Shown here: positions 45,691 to 54,170 of the stretch, piece by piece
Layout of the letters: every line of letters starts with the position of its first letter
Position numbering within the stretch: position 1 is the first letter of the stretch
Translations under genes and position numbers: made by a program
DNA from: Lacisediminihabitans sp.
Lineage (GTDB): Bacteria > Actinomycetota > Actinomycetes > Actinomycetales > Microbacteriaceae
Length of the DNA stretch: 56,646 bases
Direction of reading: 5' to 3'
NCBI GenBank assembly: GCA_025362355.1
Contig: JANYGT010000030.1
Location: forward strand, 1 to 56,646
The notes under the pieces: generated by a model
The model's database searches: none
Seen by the model: the letters and a program-made list of their open reading frames with translations, nothing else
Told to the model about the DNA's origin: nothing

Positions 45691-46614
45691 CTAGCGGGCG
45701 TCCAGCGGAAGCAGGATGTCCTTCACCGACGGGTCGGTGGCGAGGAACTTCTGCACGGCCGGGTCCTTGAAGGCGGCGACCAGCTTCTTGATGTTGTCCG
45801 AGGTCGCGTACTTGCTGCCGATGGTGAGTTGCCCGGCGAACTCGTCGGGGGCCGCCGGTGCGAAAATCTCCTTCGAGAGCGGGATCTTGGCGGCGAGGTA
45901 GTACTCCGTGTAGCCGACCGCCGCGTCGAGGTCCGGGAGCGCGCGGGACTGCGCTCCGAAGTCGAGCAGGGTGAAGGTGATGTGCTTCGGGTTGGTGGCG
46001 ATGTCGGCCTGCGTGGCGCGGGCCTTGTCGATGCCCGGCTTGAAGGTGATCAGGCCAGCACGCTCGAGCAACCAGAGCCCCTGGGACTCATTAGCGGGGT
46101 CCGAGTAGAGCGACACCTTCGCGCCGTCGGGGAGGTCTTTGACATCGGTGTACTTGTCCGAGAAGATCCCGAAGCCCCACCGGAACACGGGCGTGGCGGC
46201 AGTCTCGGCGAAGTCTGGGTTCGACTGCAGCACCTGGCTCAGCCAGAGCTTGTGCTGGTAGACAGTGCCGGCCACCTCGCCGTCGCTCACCGCGCGATTG
46301 ATGGTGTTGCTATCGGAGAGTCCTTTGAAGGCGATCTTGATCCCGTACTTCGGAGCGACCTTCTCGGCGACGAAGTTGACGAGGGACTGCTCGGCCGCGT
46401 TGCCCTCGGCGGTGGCGACCAGCAGCGTCGCTCCGGTGACCTCGTTCGCCGATTTCGTCGGGTTCAGCAGGGGGATGCCGATCGCCGCGACCGCGCCCAG
46501 GACGACGACGACGCCGCCCGCGATCCAGGGCCAGCGCCGACGACGCGTCAGCTCGAAGCCGTGATCTGGCTCGTTGGGGGTGACGGGCGGACGCGTGGCG
46601 GTGTCGTTGCTCAT
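45691..46614 (-). CDS. NlpA/MetQ-family substrate-binding protein
   Basis: The 307-residue protein has a cytoplasmic stretch followed by one hydrophobic anchor (about residues 27-48) in place of a lipobox. The NlpA domain follows: VAEKVAPKYGIKIAFKGLSD, EVAGTVYQHKLWLSQVL, YSDPANESQGLWLLERAGL and a C-terminal LLPLDAR. The anchor makes it a membrane-tethered binding protein, unlike most MetQ lipoproteins. It overlaps the MetI-like permease end by four bases. The ligand is methionine or another sulfur compound. Confidence 0.88.
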   Translation of the reverse strand: MSNDTATRPPVTPNEPDHGFELTRRRRWPWIAGGVVVVLGAVAAIGIPLLNPTKSANEVTGATLLVATAEGNAAEQSLVNFVAEKVAPKYGIKIAFKGLSDSNTINRAVSDGEVAGTVYQHKLWLSQVLQSNPDFAETAATPVFRWGFGIFSDKYTDVKDLPDGAKVSLYSDPANESQGLWLLERAGLITFKPGIDKARATQADIATNPKHITFTLLDFGAQSRALPDLDAAVGYTEYYLAAKIPLSKEIFAPAAPDEFAGQLTIGSKYATSDNIKKLVAAFKDPAVQKFLATDPSVKDILLPLDAR

Positions 46615-47423
46615 GATGTGGCACTCCTGGTTGTGGGTTCGGTTGCTGTGGATGGTCGACGGGTCAGGGGGGTGGATGGCCCACGCGGACGGCGACGGAC
46701 GGATGCGGCAGCGTGCGCAGTGGTCGCGCGCACCAGACGGTCACCCACCAGTTGGACGGTCGCGACCAGGGCGACCAGCACGACGATGGTGGCGAGCATC
46801 ACACCGTTGTCGAACCGGTCGTAGCCGTAGGTGACCGCAACGTAGCCGATCCCGCCGGCGCCGATTGTGCCCGCGATCGCGGAGTACTCGATCATCGCAA
46901 TCGTGTTGATCGTCAGGCCGCCGATGATCGACGGGACCGCCTCGCTCAACTGTGCGGTGCGGATGATCTGCAGCGATGACGCTCCCGAGCTCCGGGCGAC
47001 GCGGGTCAACGCGATCGGCACGCTGCGCAGCGAGTTCTCGACAATGCGGGTGAAGAACGCGATCCCGGCGATCGACATGGGGACGACCGCGGCGGGGATG
47101 CCGATGTTCGTCCCGGTGATGAAGCGGGTGAAGGGCACGATCGCGGCCATCAGGATAAGGAACGGCAGGGAGCGTCCGATGCTGATCACCCAGCTGAGCA
47201 CCGAATGCGCCGCGCGGTTCTCGAACAGACCACCGGGCGCCAGGTTGTGGATGAGGCTCCCGAGCGGGACTCCCACCAGCACCACAATCGTCATCACGAT
47301 CCCGACCATGATGAGCGTGTCCCCGAGAGCCGGCAGCAGCAGCGCCGGGATCTGGGCGATCGGGACGTTGAATCCGGTGTCGGATGGCAGGCCGGCCGTG
47401 ATGTCGGCGGCGAGCACGCTCAC
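46611..47423 (-). CDS. MetI-type ABC permease
   Basis: From GTG 47423, which overlaps the ATPase stop (GTGA), the 270-residue permease has five to six helices and the MetI coupling loop (VARSSGASSLQIIRTAQLSEAV). The conserved GGLTINTIAMIEYSAIAGTIGAGGIG segment follows. It forms the channel of a D-methionine/organosulfur importer with the MetN-like ATPase and the anchored MetQ-like protein. The longer upstream frame is antisense to the ATPase gene. Confidence 0.9.
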   Translation of the reverse strand: MSVLAADITAGLPSDTGFNVPIAQIPALLLPALGDTLIMVGIVMTIVVLVGVPLGSLIHNLAPGGLFENRAAHSVLSWVISIGRSLPFLILMAAIVPFTRFITGTNIGIPAAVVPMSIAGIAFFTRIVENSLRSVPIALTRVARSSGASSLQIIRTAQLSEAVPSIIGGLTINTIAMIEYSAIAGTIGAGGIGYVAVTYGYDRFDNGVMLATIVVLVALVATVQLVGDRLVRATTAHAAASVRRRPRGPSTPLTRRPSTATEPTTRSATS

Positions 47424-48439
47424 GCCACGACCCCCGTCTCGAGCTCGAGGAGCGCCTCGGAACCGGCCCGTCTCGCGTCCAACCCGAGGACGTGAAACTC
47501 GACCTCGACGAGATCGTGGCGTCGAGTGGACACCGCGATCGTGGCGTGGCCGGTGGTCGTCCCGCGGAGTGTCTCGATGGAAGCTCCCAGAAGCGAGACC
47601 GTGGTGTCGAGCCGTGCCGCCAGGAGCCCGACCCAGTCCGCTGGCACCGGCTCCGAGCCGTAGGTGACGGCCCACACGGTGGCGTCGGCCGGGGCGGGCT
47701 GGTGGGCGCGGCGCGGCTGCAGCGCCCGCCCCAGGCTCGACGTCGGATCCGCGAGCAGGTCAAGCACATGACCGGATTCGACGATGCGACCCTGGTCGAG
47801 TCGCGCGACCGAATCCGCGATCTGCAGCACTGTGTCCATCTCATGCGTGATGAAGAGGATCGACAGCTCGAGGTCGTCGCGCAACTCCTTCAGCAACTCG
47901 ACGATCGCGCCCGTCGCCTCGGGGTCGAGGCCCGATGTCGCCTCGTCGGAGAGGATGACGGAGGGCCGCAGGGCCAGGGCCCGCGCGATCCCGACTCGTT
48001 GCCGTTGCCCGCCCGACAACTGGTGCGGATAGTGCCCCGCCTTGTCGGCGAGCCCGACGCGGTCGAGCAGTTCGGCGACGCGGCGACGCGACTCGGCGGG
48101 TGTGACGCCGAGGTACTCGAGCGGCAGGCCGATGTTCGCTGCGGCCGTCCGCCGGCTGAACAGCCCGTCGGACTGGAAGATTGTGCCGATGCGCCGACGG
48201 GCGACCCGCAGTTCGCGCTCGCTGAGCTCCGAGAGCACGTCGCCGTTCACGATCACCGACCCGGAGGTCGGGCGCTCGAGCAGGCTGACGCACTGGGCGA
48301 GCGTGCTCTTGCCGGCGCCGCTGGGGCCGACGACGGCCGAGATCTCACGCGCCTCGATGCTCAGATCGAGACCGTCGAGAACGACGGCGCGCTGAGCTCC
48401 GTGGCCGAACTCCTTGCGGAGCTGGTCGACTCGAATCAT
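47420..48439 (-). CDS. MetN-type ABC ATPase
   Basis: From ATG 48439 (MIRVDQLRKEFGHGAQRAVV) the 339-residue ATPase carries Walker A GPSGAGKST, signature LSGGQRQRV, Walker B VILSDEATSGLDPE and H-loop THE. The C-terminal NIL-type regulatory domain (about residues 265-339, opening AVTYGSEPVPADWVG) is present. In MetN this domain binds methionine and inhibits transport from inside. It begins the metN-metI-metQ transcript and is divergent from a flavin-dependent monooxygenase gene. Confidence 0.92.
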   Translation of the reverse strand: MIRVDQLRKEFGHGAQRAVVLDGLDLSIEAREISAVVGPSGAGKSTLAQCVSLLERPTSGSVIVNGDVLSELSERELRVARRRIGTIFQSDGLFSRRTAAANIGLPLEYLGVTPAESRRRVAELLDRVGLADKAGHYPHQLSGGQRQRVGIARALALRPSVILSDEATSGLDPEATGAIVELLKELRDDLELSILFITHEMDTVLQIADSVARLDQGRIVESGHVLDLLADPTSSLGRALQPRRAHQPAPADATVWAVTYGSEPVPADWVGLLAARLDTTVSLLGASIETLRGTTTGHATIAVSTRRHDLVEVEFHVLGLDARRAGSEALLELETGVVA

Positions 48440-48597
48440 GCGGGAACTCCTGCGGGACGAGGGCGGTGGGAGGCGGACGGGGCAAACGTAGGGGCGATCC
48501 CGAGGCCCGCGACCTCGTGTTTCCGACTGTGTCGGTGTGTGTCGCCGTGTGTCCGCCAGGTTTGTCGCGCGCATTACAGACCGTGGACGATGGCCGG

Positions 48598-50004
48598 ATG
48601 CCGAACCAGACCTCCCCTCGCCAGATCCGTTTCAACGCCTTCGATATGAACTGCGTCGCCCACCAGTCCTCGGGGATGTGGCGTCATCCGGACGACCAGG
48701 CCTGGCGCTACAAAGATCTCGGCTACTGGACAGAACTCGCCAAGCTCCTCGAGCGCGGCACCTTCGACGGCATCTTCATCGCCGACGTGCTCGGCACGTA
48801 CGACGTGTACGGCGGCTCCAACGAGGCGGCGATCCGCCACGGCGCCCAGGTGCCGGTGAACGACCCGGTACTGCTCGTGTCGGCGATGGCGCACGTCACC
48901 GCGAACCTCGGATTCGGTATCACCGCGGGCACCGCGTACGAGCACCCGTATCCCTTCGCGCGTCGCATGTCGACCCTCGACCACCTCACCAACGGCCGCG
49001 TCGGCTGGAACGTCGTCACCGGCTACCTGCCCTCCGCCGCCCGCAACATGGGCCACGACGACCAGCTCGAGCACGACGACCGCTACGACGTGGCCGACGA
49101 GTACCTCGAGGTGCTCTACAAGCTCTGGGAGGGGTCGTGGGAGGATGACGCGGTCCAGCGAAACCGTGAAACCGGCGTCTTCACCGACCCGGCCAAGGTG
49201 CACGAGATCGGACACGCGGGCAAGAACTTCACCGTCCCCGGCATCCACCTCTCCGAGCCGTCCACTCAGCGCACGCCGGTGATCTACCAGGCCGGTGCGT
49301 CGGGCCGCGGCATCCAGTTCGCCGCAGGCAACGCCGAGGCCATCTTCGTCGCCGCCCCCACCAAGGCGGTGCTGACGAGCTCGGTCGCGAAGATCCGCGA
49401 CGCCCTCGAGTCAGCGGGACGCGACCGTTACTCGGCCAAGATCTATACCCTGCTGACAATCATCACCGACTCGACCGAGGAGAAAGCGAAGGCGAAGCAC
49501 GAGGACTTCCTGCAGTACGCGAGCGATGAAGGCGCGCTGGTATTCATGTCGGGGTGGATGGGAATCGACCTCTCGCAGTACGAGCTCGACGAGCCGGTGG
49601 GCAACGTGAAGAGCAACGCCATCCAATCGGTCATCGCCAACTACGCGGAGTCGGCCGAGAACGGTGAGGAGTTCACCGTGCGCGACATCGGGCGGCTGGG
49701 CGCCATCGGCGGACTCGGCCCGTTCATCGTCGGCTCGGGCGAGCAGATCGCCGACCAGCTGCAGGAGTGGGTCGAGGAGACCGACGTCGACGGATTCAAC
49801 CTGGCGTACGCGATCACCCCCGGCACCTTCGAGGACGTCGTCGAGCACGTCATCCCGATCCTCCGCGAGCGCGGCGCCTATCCGGAGGCCTACGCCGCCG
49901 GATCCCTGCGCCAGAAACTGCACGGCCGCGGCGACCGGCTGCCGGCCGAGCACAAGGGCGCGACGTTCCGGATCGGGGGCACGGGGTCCACGTCGCCGCG
50001 CTGA
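48598..50004 (+). CDS. LLM-class flavin-dependent monooxygenase (NtaA/SnaA/DszA family)
   Basis: The 468-residue enzyme has RFNAFDMNCVAHQSSGMWRH, FIADVLGTYDVYGG, HPYPFARRMSTLDHLTNGRVGWNVVTGYL and VIYQAGASGRGIQFAAGNAEAIF. These are all family hallmarks, as in nitrilotriacetate, pristinamycin and dibenzothiophene-sulfone monooxygenases. It needs reduced FMN from a separate reductase. Divergent MetNIQ genes and nearby cysE/cysK suggest release of sulfite or sulfur from an imported organosulfur compound. No reductase gene lies adjacent. Confidence 0.92.
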   Translation: MPNQTSPRQIRFNAFDMNCVAHQSSGMWRHPDDQAWRYKDLGYWTELAKLLERGTFDGIFIADVLGTYDVYGGSNEAAIRHGAQVPVNDPVLLVSAMAHVTANLGFGITAGTAYEHPYPFARRMSTLDHLTNGRVGWNVVTGYLPSAARNMGHDDQLEHDDRYDVADEYLEVLYKLWEGSWEDDAVQRNRETGVFTDPAKVHEIGHAGKNFTVPGIHLSEPSTQRTPVIYQAGASGRGIQFAAGNAEAIFVAAPTKAVLTSSVAKIRDALESAGRDRYSAKIYTLLTIITDSTEEKAKAKHEDFLQYASDEGALVFMSGWMGIDLSQYELDEPVGNVKSNAIQSVIANYAESAENGEEFTVRDIGRLGAIGGLGPFIVGSGEQIADQLQEWVEETDVDGFNLAYAITPGTFEDVVEHVIPILRERGAYPEAYAAGSLRQKLHGRGDRLPAEHKGATFRIGGTGSTSPR

Positions 50005-50014
50005 AGGCCGCCGC

Positions 50015-50575
50015 TCAGCGCACGACGTCGTAGATCGCCTTGATGATTCCGTTGTCGTAGGACTCCTGCTCGCAGAGCTCGAGTTTGGCGAAGTCGCCCG
50101 CCTCGGCGAAGAGCCGCTTGCCCGAGCCGAGGAGGAGGGGGAACACGAGCAGGTGGTAGCGGTCGACGAGCCCCGCCGCGAGCAGACTCTGCGCCAGCGT
50201 GGCGCTGCCGTGGACGAGGATGCTGCCCCCCTCGGTCTGCTTGAGCGCGGCCACCTCGTCGATCGATCGCAGGATCGTCGTCGGCGTCCAGCCCGGATCG
50301 GTCTCGGCCAGTGTGGTCGAGACCACGTATTTCGGCATCGCGTTGTACTCGGCGAACTCGGCCATGCTCGGCCAGACCGGGGCGAAGGCCTGATAGCTGA
50401 CGCGGCCCATCATCATGGCGGACGCCTCGGTCTGCTCCCAGCCCTTCAGCTCGTAGGCCTCGGGGACGAAGTCGACGTCGGCGAAAGTCCAGCCGGCGTG
50501 GGGGTGGTCGCCGTCCCCGGGTGACTCGACGACGCCGTCTAGCGACATGAACTCGGTGACGATCAGGGTGCGCAT
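50015..50575 (-). CDS. RibD C-terminal-like reductase (dihydrofolate reductase family)
   Basis: From ATG 50575 (MRTLIVTEFMSLDGVVESPG) the protein has about 186 residues. It has MMMGRVSYQAFAPVWPSM, a NADPH-binding-like segment ILVHGSATLAQSLLAAGL and the late VFPLLLGSGKRLF. It belongs to the YwjB/YyaP-like stand-alone RibD-C family. The substrate is unknown; members range from pyrimidine reductases to poorly defined oxidoreductases. A TTG-start extension at 50587 is possible but unlikely. Confidence 0.85.
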   Translation of the reverse strand: MRTLIVTEFMSLDGVVESPGDGDHPHAGWTFADVDFVPEAYELKGWEQTEASAMMMGRVSYQAFAPVWPSMAEFAEYNAMPKYVVSTTLAETDPGWTPTTILRSIDEVAALKQTEGGSILVHGSATLAQSLLAAGLVDRYHLLVFPLLLGSGKRLFAEAGDFAKLELCEQESYDNGIIKAIYDVVR

Positions 50576-50602
50576 GACGTCAGTCAACCACTGGTCACTA
50601 GT

Positions 50603-50638
50603 GTGGCCGCTGGCGTGGCCGCTGGCGTGGCCGCTGGT
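50603..50638. repeat. Three tandem 12-base units
   Basis: GTGGCCGCTGGC is repeated three times (50603-50614, 50615-50626, 50627-50638), the last ending in T. It lies between the RibD-like gene and the photolyase-like gene, in their divergent upstream region. It may be a slippage-prone spacer. I see no coding role. Confidence 0.75.
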
Positions 50639-50711
50639 GCGTCGTGGGCCATGACAACCGCCGTACGTCCAGTCCCGCCGAACTCACGGGCGGGAGCTGC
50701 ATGATGGATGG

Positions 50712-51950
50712 ATGTTCACTCCTACCCGAGCTGCAGGCCTTGAGGCCCTGGATGCGTTTGTTCCGCATGCGGGGGCCGAGTACGCGAGAGGCCGCAATCT
50801 CGATACGGGAGGCGATCGCAACAACGTGTCCGGTCTCTCGCCGTACATCCGGCATCGGCTCCTCACCGAACGCGAAGTGGTCGCCGCAGTGCTCGAGCAG
50901 CACGGGGCGAGTGCGTCCCAGAAGTTCGTGCAAGAGGTGTTCTGGCGTACGTACTGGAAGGGGTGGCTCGAGCAGAATCCGGAGGTGTGGCGGCGGTATC
51001 GGCGCGAGCTCGCCGACGACTGGCTCACCGACGCGGCCGACACCCCCGGGTATCGCGAGGCCATCGAGGGGCGAACCGGCATCGACGCGATGGACTCGTG
51101 GGCTCGCGAGCTCATCGACACCGGATACCTGCACAACCACACTCGCATGTGGTTCGCCAGTATCTGGATCTTCACGCTTGGCCTGCCGTGGCAGCTGGGT
51201 GCTGACTTCTTCTTGCGTCACCTCCTGGACGGGGATGCTGCGTCCAACACGCTCTCGTGGCGGTGGGTCGCCGGGCTGCAGACCCGAGGCAAGACGTATC
51301 TCGCCACGGTGTCCAACATCTCTCGCTACACCGACGGCCGGTTCTCGCCCACCGGACTCGCCACCAGCGCGCACGCTCTGGTCGAGGAGCCGCTTCCACC
51401 GCGAGGGGTCATCCCACCAGCCGACGCCGTGCCGGGCGGTGCGCGGCTGGGACTGCTGCTGCACGAGGAGGACCTCGATGCGGCGAGCCTTCTCCGCGAC
51501 CATCCGTGGCTCTCCGTCGACGACACGACCGCCGCCGCCTCCTCCGTCGATCGCATCGTCGCGACCGCCGTCGCCGCCGACCCCGAGAGCCGCTCGCCGT
51601 CCGGCGCGTCCGACGCGGTCCGGCGCTTCACCGCATCCGCCGTCGAGGATGCCGCCTCCCGCGCGCGGGATGTCGACGGACGCCCCGCCCGGGTGCTCGC
51701 TGACGCGCTCCCGTCCACGGTGCTGGAGTGGGCAGCATCCGAACGACTGGATGGCGTGGTGGTGGCGTACGCGCCCGTGGGGCCGGTGCAGGAGCGGGTT
51801 GCGTCACTGTGGCCGGCGCTGCGCTCGGAGGGAGTCACGCTCACCGCCGTTCGACGGCGGTGGGACAGCATCACGTGGCCGCACGCCGCGCGGGGGTTCT
51901 TCCCGTTCCGGGAGCAGATTCCGAGTCTGCTGCGGCAGCAGGGTCTCTGA
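50712..51950 (+). CDS. Photolyase/cryptochrome relative with FAD domain first
   Basis: The 412-residue protein begins directly with the FAD-binding helical domain of photolyases. Key parts are RNNVSGLSPYIRHRLLTERE, QEVFWRTYWKGWLEQNPEVW, DTGYLHNHTRMWFASIWIF, LLDGDAASNTLSWRWVAG and VSNISRYTDGRFSP. In canonical photolyases an alpha/beta antenna domain comes first. Here an alpha/beta-like segment follows instead (about residues 230-412). Its end, YAPVGPVQERVASLWPALRS to FFPFREQIPSLL, looks like the end of that antenna domain. The order is thus apparently permuted. ATG 50712 is preceded by GATGGATG without a clear Shine-Dalgarno. Confidence 0.82.
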   Translation: MFTPTRAAGLEALDAFVPHAGAEYARGRNLDTGGDRNNVSGLSPYIRHRLLTEREVVAAVLEQHGASASQKFVQEVFWRTYWKGWLEQNPEVWRRYRRELADDWLTDAADTPGYREAIEGRTGIDAMDSWARELIDTGYLHNHTRMWFASIWIFTLGLPWQLGADFFLRHLLDGDAASNTLSWRWVAGLQTRGKTYLATVSNISRYTDGRFSPTGLATSAHALVEEPLPPRGVIPPADAVPGGARLGLLLHEEDLDAASLLRDHPWLSVDDTTAAASSVDRIVATAVAADPESRSPSGASDAVRRFTASAVEDAASRARDVDGRPARVLADALPSTVLEWAASERLDGVVVAYAPVGPVQERVASLWPALRSEGVTLTAVRRRWDSITWPHAARGFFPFREQIPSLLRQQGL

Positions 51951-51997
51951 CACCGCACCGGCAGGTGTCAGAGTATTGCGAGACGAACGAGGCATTG

Positions 51998-52774
51998 ATG
52001 AAACCCACTGAGATTCACCAGCTGCATCCCCAGCGCTCCCTTCATGCGCTCGGCGATGACGACATCCTGACGTTGTACGGGACGACCGATCGCGCCGTTC
52101 CGGTGGTCCGAGCCAACTTCATCGCGAGTATCGATGGCTCATCGACCGTGGGCGGTCTGTCCGGTGGGTTGGGCGGTCCGGCAGACAAACGGGTCTTCGA
52201 CCTTCTCCGCCGGCTCAGCGACGTGATCGTGGTCGGGGCCGGGACCCTCCGATCGGAGAAGTACGACGCCATGCGGCTCAGCATGGAGGCGTCGCGGTGG
52301 CGCGTCGACCAAGGCCTGACCGCGCAGCCCCACTTCGCGATCGTGTCGGCGACACTGGATCTCGACCCGTCGAGCGACGTATTCGCGAACGCGCCGGTTC
52401 GTCCCCTTGTGTTGACCGCCGAGAGCGCTGACCCGAGCCGCCGCCACCGGCTCGATCGCGTCGCCGACGTGGTCAGCTGCGGTGACGTGCGGGCGGAAGC
52501 CGAGCAGCTGGTCGAGGCGCTCATTTCCCGCGGGCTGACCCAGGTGCACTGCGAAGGCGGGCCCCACCTGCTGGGAACACTGATCGCCGACGACGTGCTC
52601 GACGAACTGTGCCTCACCACCAGCCCGCTCCTCGAAGGGGGAATCGGACCGCGCATCGCTTCGGGAGGAGCGGACGCGGACGCAGTGAGTCGACCGATGT
52701 CGCTCAATCACGTGCTGATGTCGGCAAGCATGCTGTTCATCAAGTACTCGCGCAGTAGAGAGGCCTCACGATGA
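51998..52774 (+). CDS. RibD-like pyrimidine/dihydrofolate reductase domain protein
   Basis: From ATG 51998 the 258-residue protein starts MKPTEIHQLHP. It has the RibD-C core: VVRANFIASIDGSSTVGGLS, LLRRLSDVIVVGAGTLRSEKY, LTQVHCEGGPHLLGTLIADD and LCLTTSPLLEGG. Such proteins reduce the riboflavin pyrimidine intermediate, or in mycobacteria can act as a back-up dihydrofolate reductase. The gene overlaps the folP2-like gene by ATGA, linking it to folate metabolism. The deaminase domain of bifunctional RibD is absent. Confidence 0.87.
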   Translation: MKPTEIHQLHPQRSLHALGDDDILTLYGTTDRAVPVVRANFIASIDGSSTVGGLSGGLGGPADKRVFDLLRRLSDVIVVGAGTLRSEKYDAMRLSMEASRWRVDQGLTAQPHFAIVSATLDLDPSSDVFANAPVRPLVLTAESADPSRRHRLDRVADVVSCGDVRAEAEQLVEALISRGLTQVHCEGGPHLLGTLIADDVLDELCLTTSPLLEGGIGPRIASGGADADAVSRPMSLNHVLMSASMLFIKYSRSREASR

Positions 52775-53679
52775 TGCAACTCCCGCCGATCCGGATCCCA
52801 ATCCGGACTATCGGTGCTCGCACCTTCGACTTCTCGCGCCAGATCGCGGTGATGGCGGTCATCAACCGCACGCCGGACTCCTTCTACGACCGCGGCAAGA
52901 CCTTCGAACTCGACCGCGCCATCCAGGCCTGCCTGACGGCCGCCGAGCAGGGCGCCGACTGGGTGGACATCGGCGGGGTGAAGTTCGGCCCCGGCCCGGA
53001 GGTGCCGATCGCGGAGGAGATCGATCGCGTCGTCCCGGTCATCCGCGCGGTCGCCCAGAGCAGCGACGTCGTCATCTCGGTGGACACCTTCTGGCCCGAG
53101 GTCGCCCGGGCGGCGATCGAGGCGGGCGCCAACGTGGTGAACGACACCACCGGCATCCACTACCCCGAGCTGGCGGATGTCGTGGCCGACAGCGACGCGA
53201 CGCTGATCGTCACCCACAGCCTCGCCACGCCGCGAACGTGGCACCCGTCACCCAAGTATGACGATGTCGCCGGCGAGATCGCGGCCTTCCTCTCGGAACG
53301 CGCCGAGTTCGCCCAGTCTCGCGGCGTCCCGGAGTCGCGTCTCATCGTCGACCCCGGCCACGACCTCAACAAGAACACGCTCCAGTCGCTGGAGATCTCC
53401 CGCCGCCTCGACGAGATCTGCGCGCTCGGGTTCCCCACCCTGGTCGCCGTGTCGAACAAGGACTTCATCGGAGAATCCTTGGACCGCGCTCGTGACGGCC
53501 GGGTGGCGGGATCCCTCGCCGCGGCCACGCTCGCCGTCGCATCCGGGGCACGAATCGTGCGGATGCACAACGTGCAGGAATCGGTGGATGCGATGCGGAT
53601 GGTGGAAGCGATCGCGGGCTGGCGCAGCCCGGTCTCCCAGATCCACAACATGGGCGACCGCAACCCGGAGATCGCCTGA
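52771..53679 (+). CDS. Dihydropteroate synthase-like protein (FolP2-like)
   Basis: The 302-residue TIM barrel shows the DHPS pattern, with altered key motifs. NRTPDSFYDRG replaces NVTPDSFSDGG, DIGGVKFGPG replaces DIGGESTRPG, and VSNKDFIGESL replaces the usual SRKSF loop. These changes match mycobacterial FolP2 proteins, which have little or no DHPS activity. The role is unknown; pterin binding is plausible. The ATG overlaps the RibD-like stop. The genuine folP lies elsewhere by inference. Confidence 0.87.
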   Translation: MMQLPPIRIPIRTIGARTFDFSRQIAVMAVINRTPDSFYDRGKTFELDRAIQACLTAAEQGADWVDIGGVKFGPGPEVPIAEEIDRVVPVIRAVAQSSDVVISVDTFWPEVARAAIEAGANVVNDTTGIHYPELADVVADSDATLIVTHSLATPRTWHPSPKYDDVAGEIAAFLSERAEFAQSRGVPESRLIVDPGHDLNKNTLQSLEISRRLDEICALGFPTLVAVSNKDFIGESLDRARDGRVAGSLAAATLAVASGARIVRMHNVQESVDAMRMVEAIAGWRSPVSQIHNMGDRNPEIA

Positions 53680-53731
53680 TCGACCGTCCTGTGGCATAGC
53701 TCGCTCGCCGCCGTTTGTGTACAGCATCCGC

Positions 53732-54085
53732 ATGAGCGCGATCTCCATCACCCTGCGCGTCGCCACCCTGCTCGCGGGCGACGAACGGATGCCGGTCTAC
53801 AGCTACGTCATCGACCACCCCGGAAAGCGCATCAGCTCCCAGAACGTCGTCGTGGACTCCGGCCAGCAGCCGATCGTGCTGGCCGGTGACACAGCGGTCT
53901 GGTTCGGCGAGCTGGACGGCCCCGCGACCGAAGGCCAACGGCTGATCCGGGCGCTCAATCCCCGGCAGGTATGGCTCGCGCACTCAGCCACGCCCTGGCA
54001 ACCTGGGCCGGGAAGTTTGCTCGTCACAACCGACGGGATTGTGCGGAGTAGCTGCGGGGTCGCCGGACGCCTTACTTTCCAGTAG
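53732..54085 (+). pseudogene. Remnant of a metallo-beta-lactamase-fold hydrolase
   Basis: The 117-residue frame has an N-terminal strand (MPVYSYVIDHPGKRI) typical of N-acyl-homoserine-lactonase-like MBL enzymes. It jumps directly to the family's C-terminal part: QPIVLAGDTAVWFGELDG, QRLIRALNPRQVWLAHS and TPWQP. The middle of the domain, including the HxHxDH metal motif, is missing. About 130 residues were probably lost in one internal deletion. The protein could not bind the normal two zinc ions. The start is an ATG without a clear ribosome-binding site. Confidence 0.72.
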
Positions 54086-54170
54086 TGGATCACTGTCGGA
54101 GCGTTGTTCACCAGTCGCTCGAGTTCGAGCAAGGCGGCCTAATGATGCCGCGGGACACCGAGGCTGAGAG

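Noticed and set aside
44617-46824. 735-residue open frame running through the symporter and opposite MetQ
   Set aside because: It is out of frame with the GPH gene and antisense to the MetQ-like gene. It also spans a convergent terminator and shows no motif.
48440-48597. Possible SAM riboswitch before the MetN-like gene
   Set aside because: The 158-base divergent region has GT-rich stretches but no SAM-riboswitch core was recognisable by eye.
50603-50638. CRISPR-like spacing of short repeats
   Set aside because: The units are directly adjacent with no spacers and only 12 bases long, so this is a simple tandem repeat.
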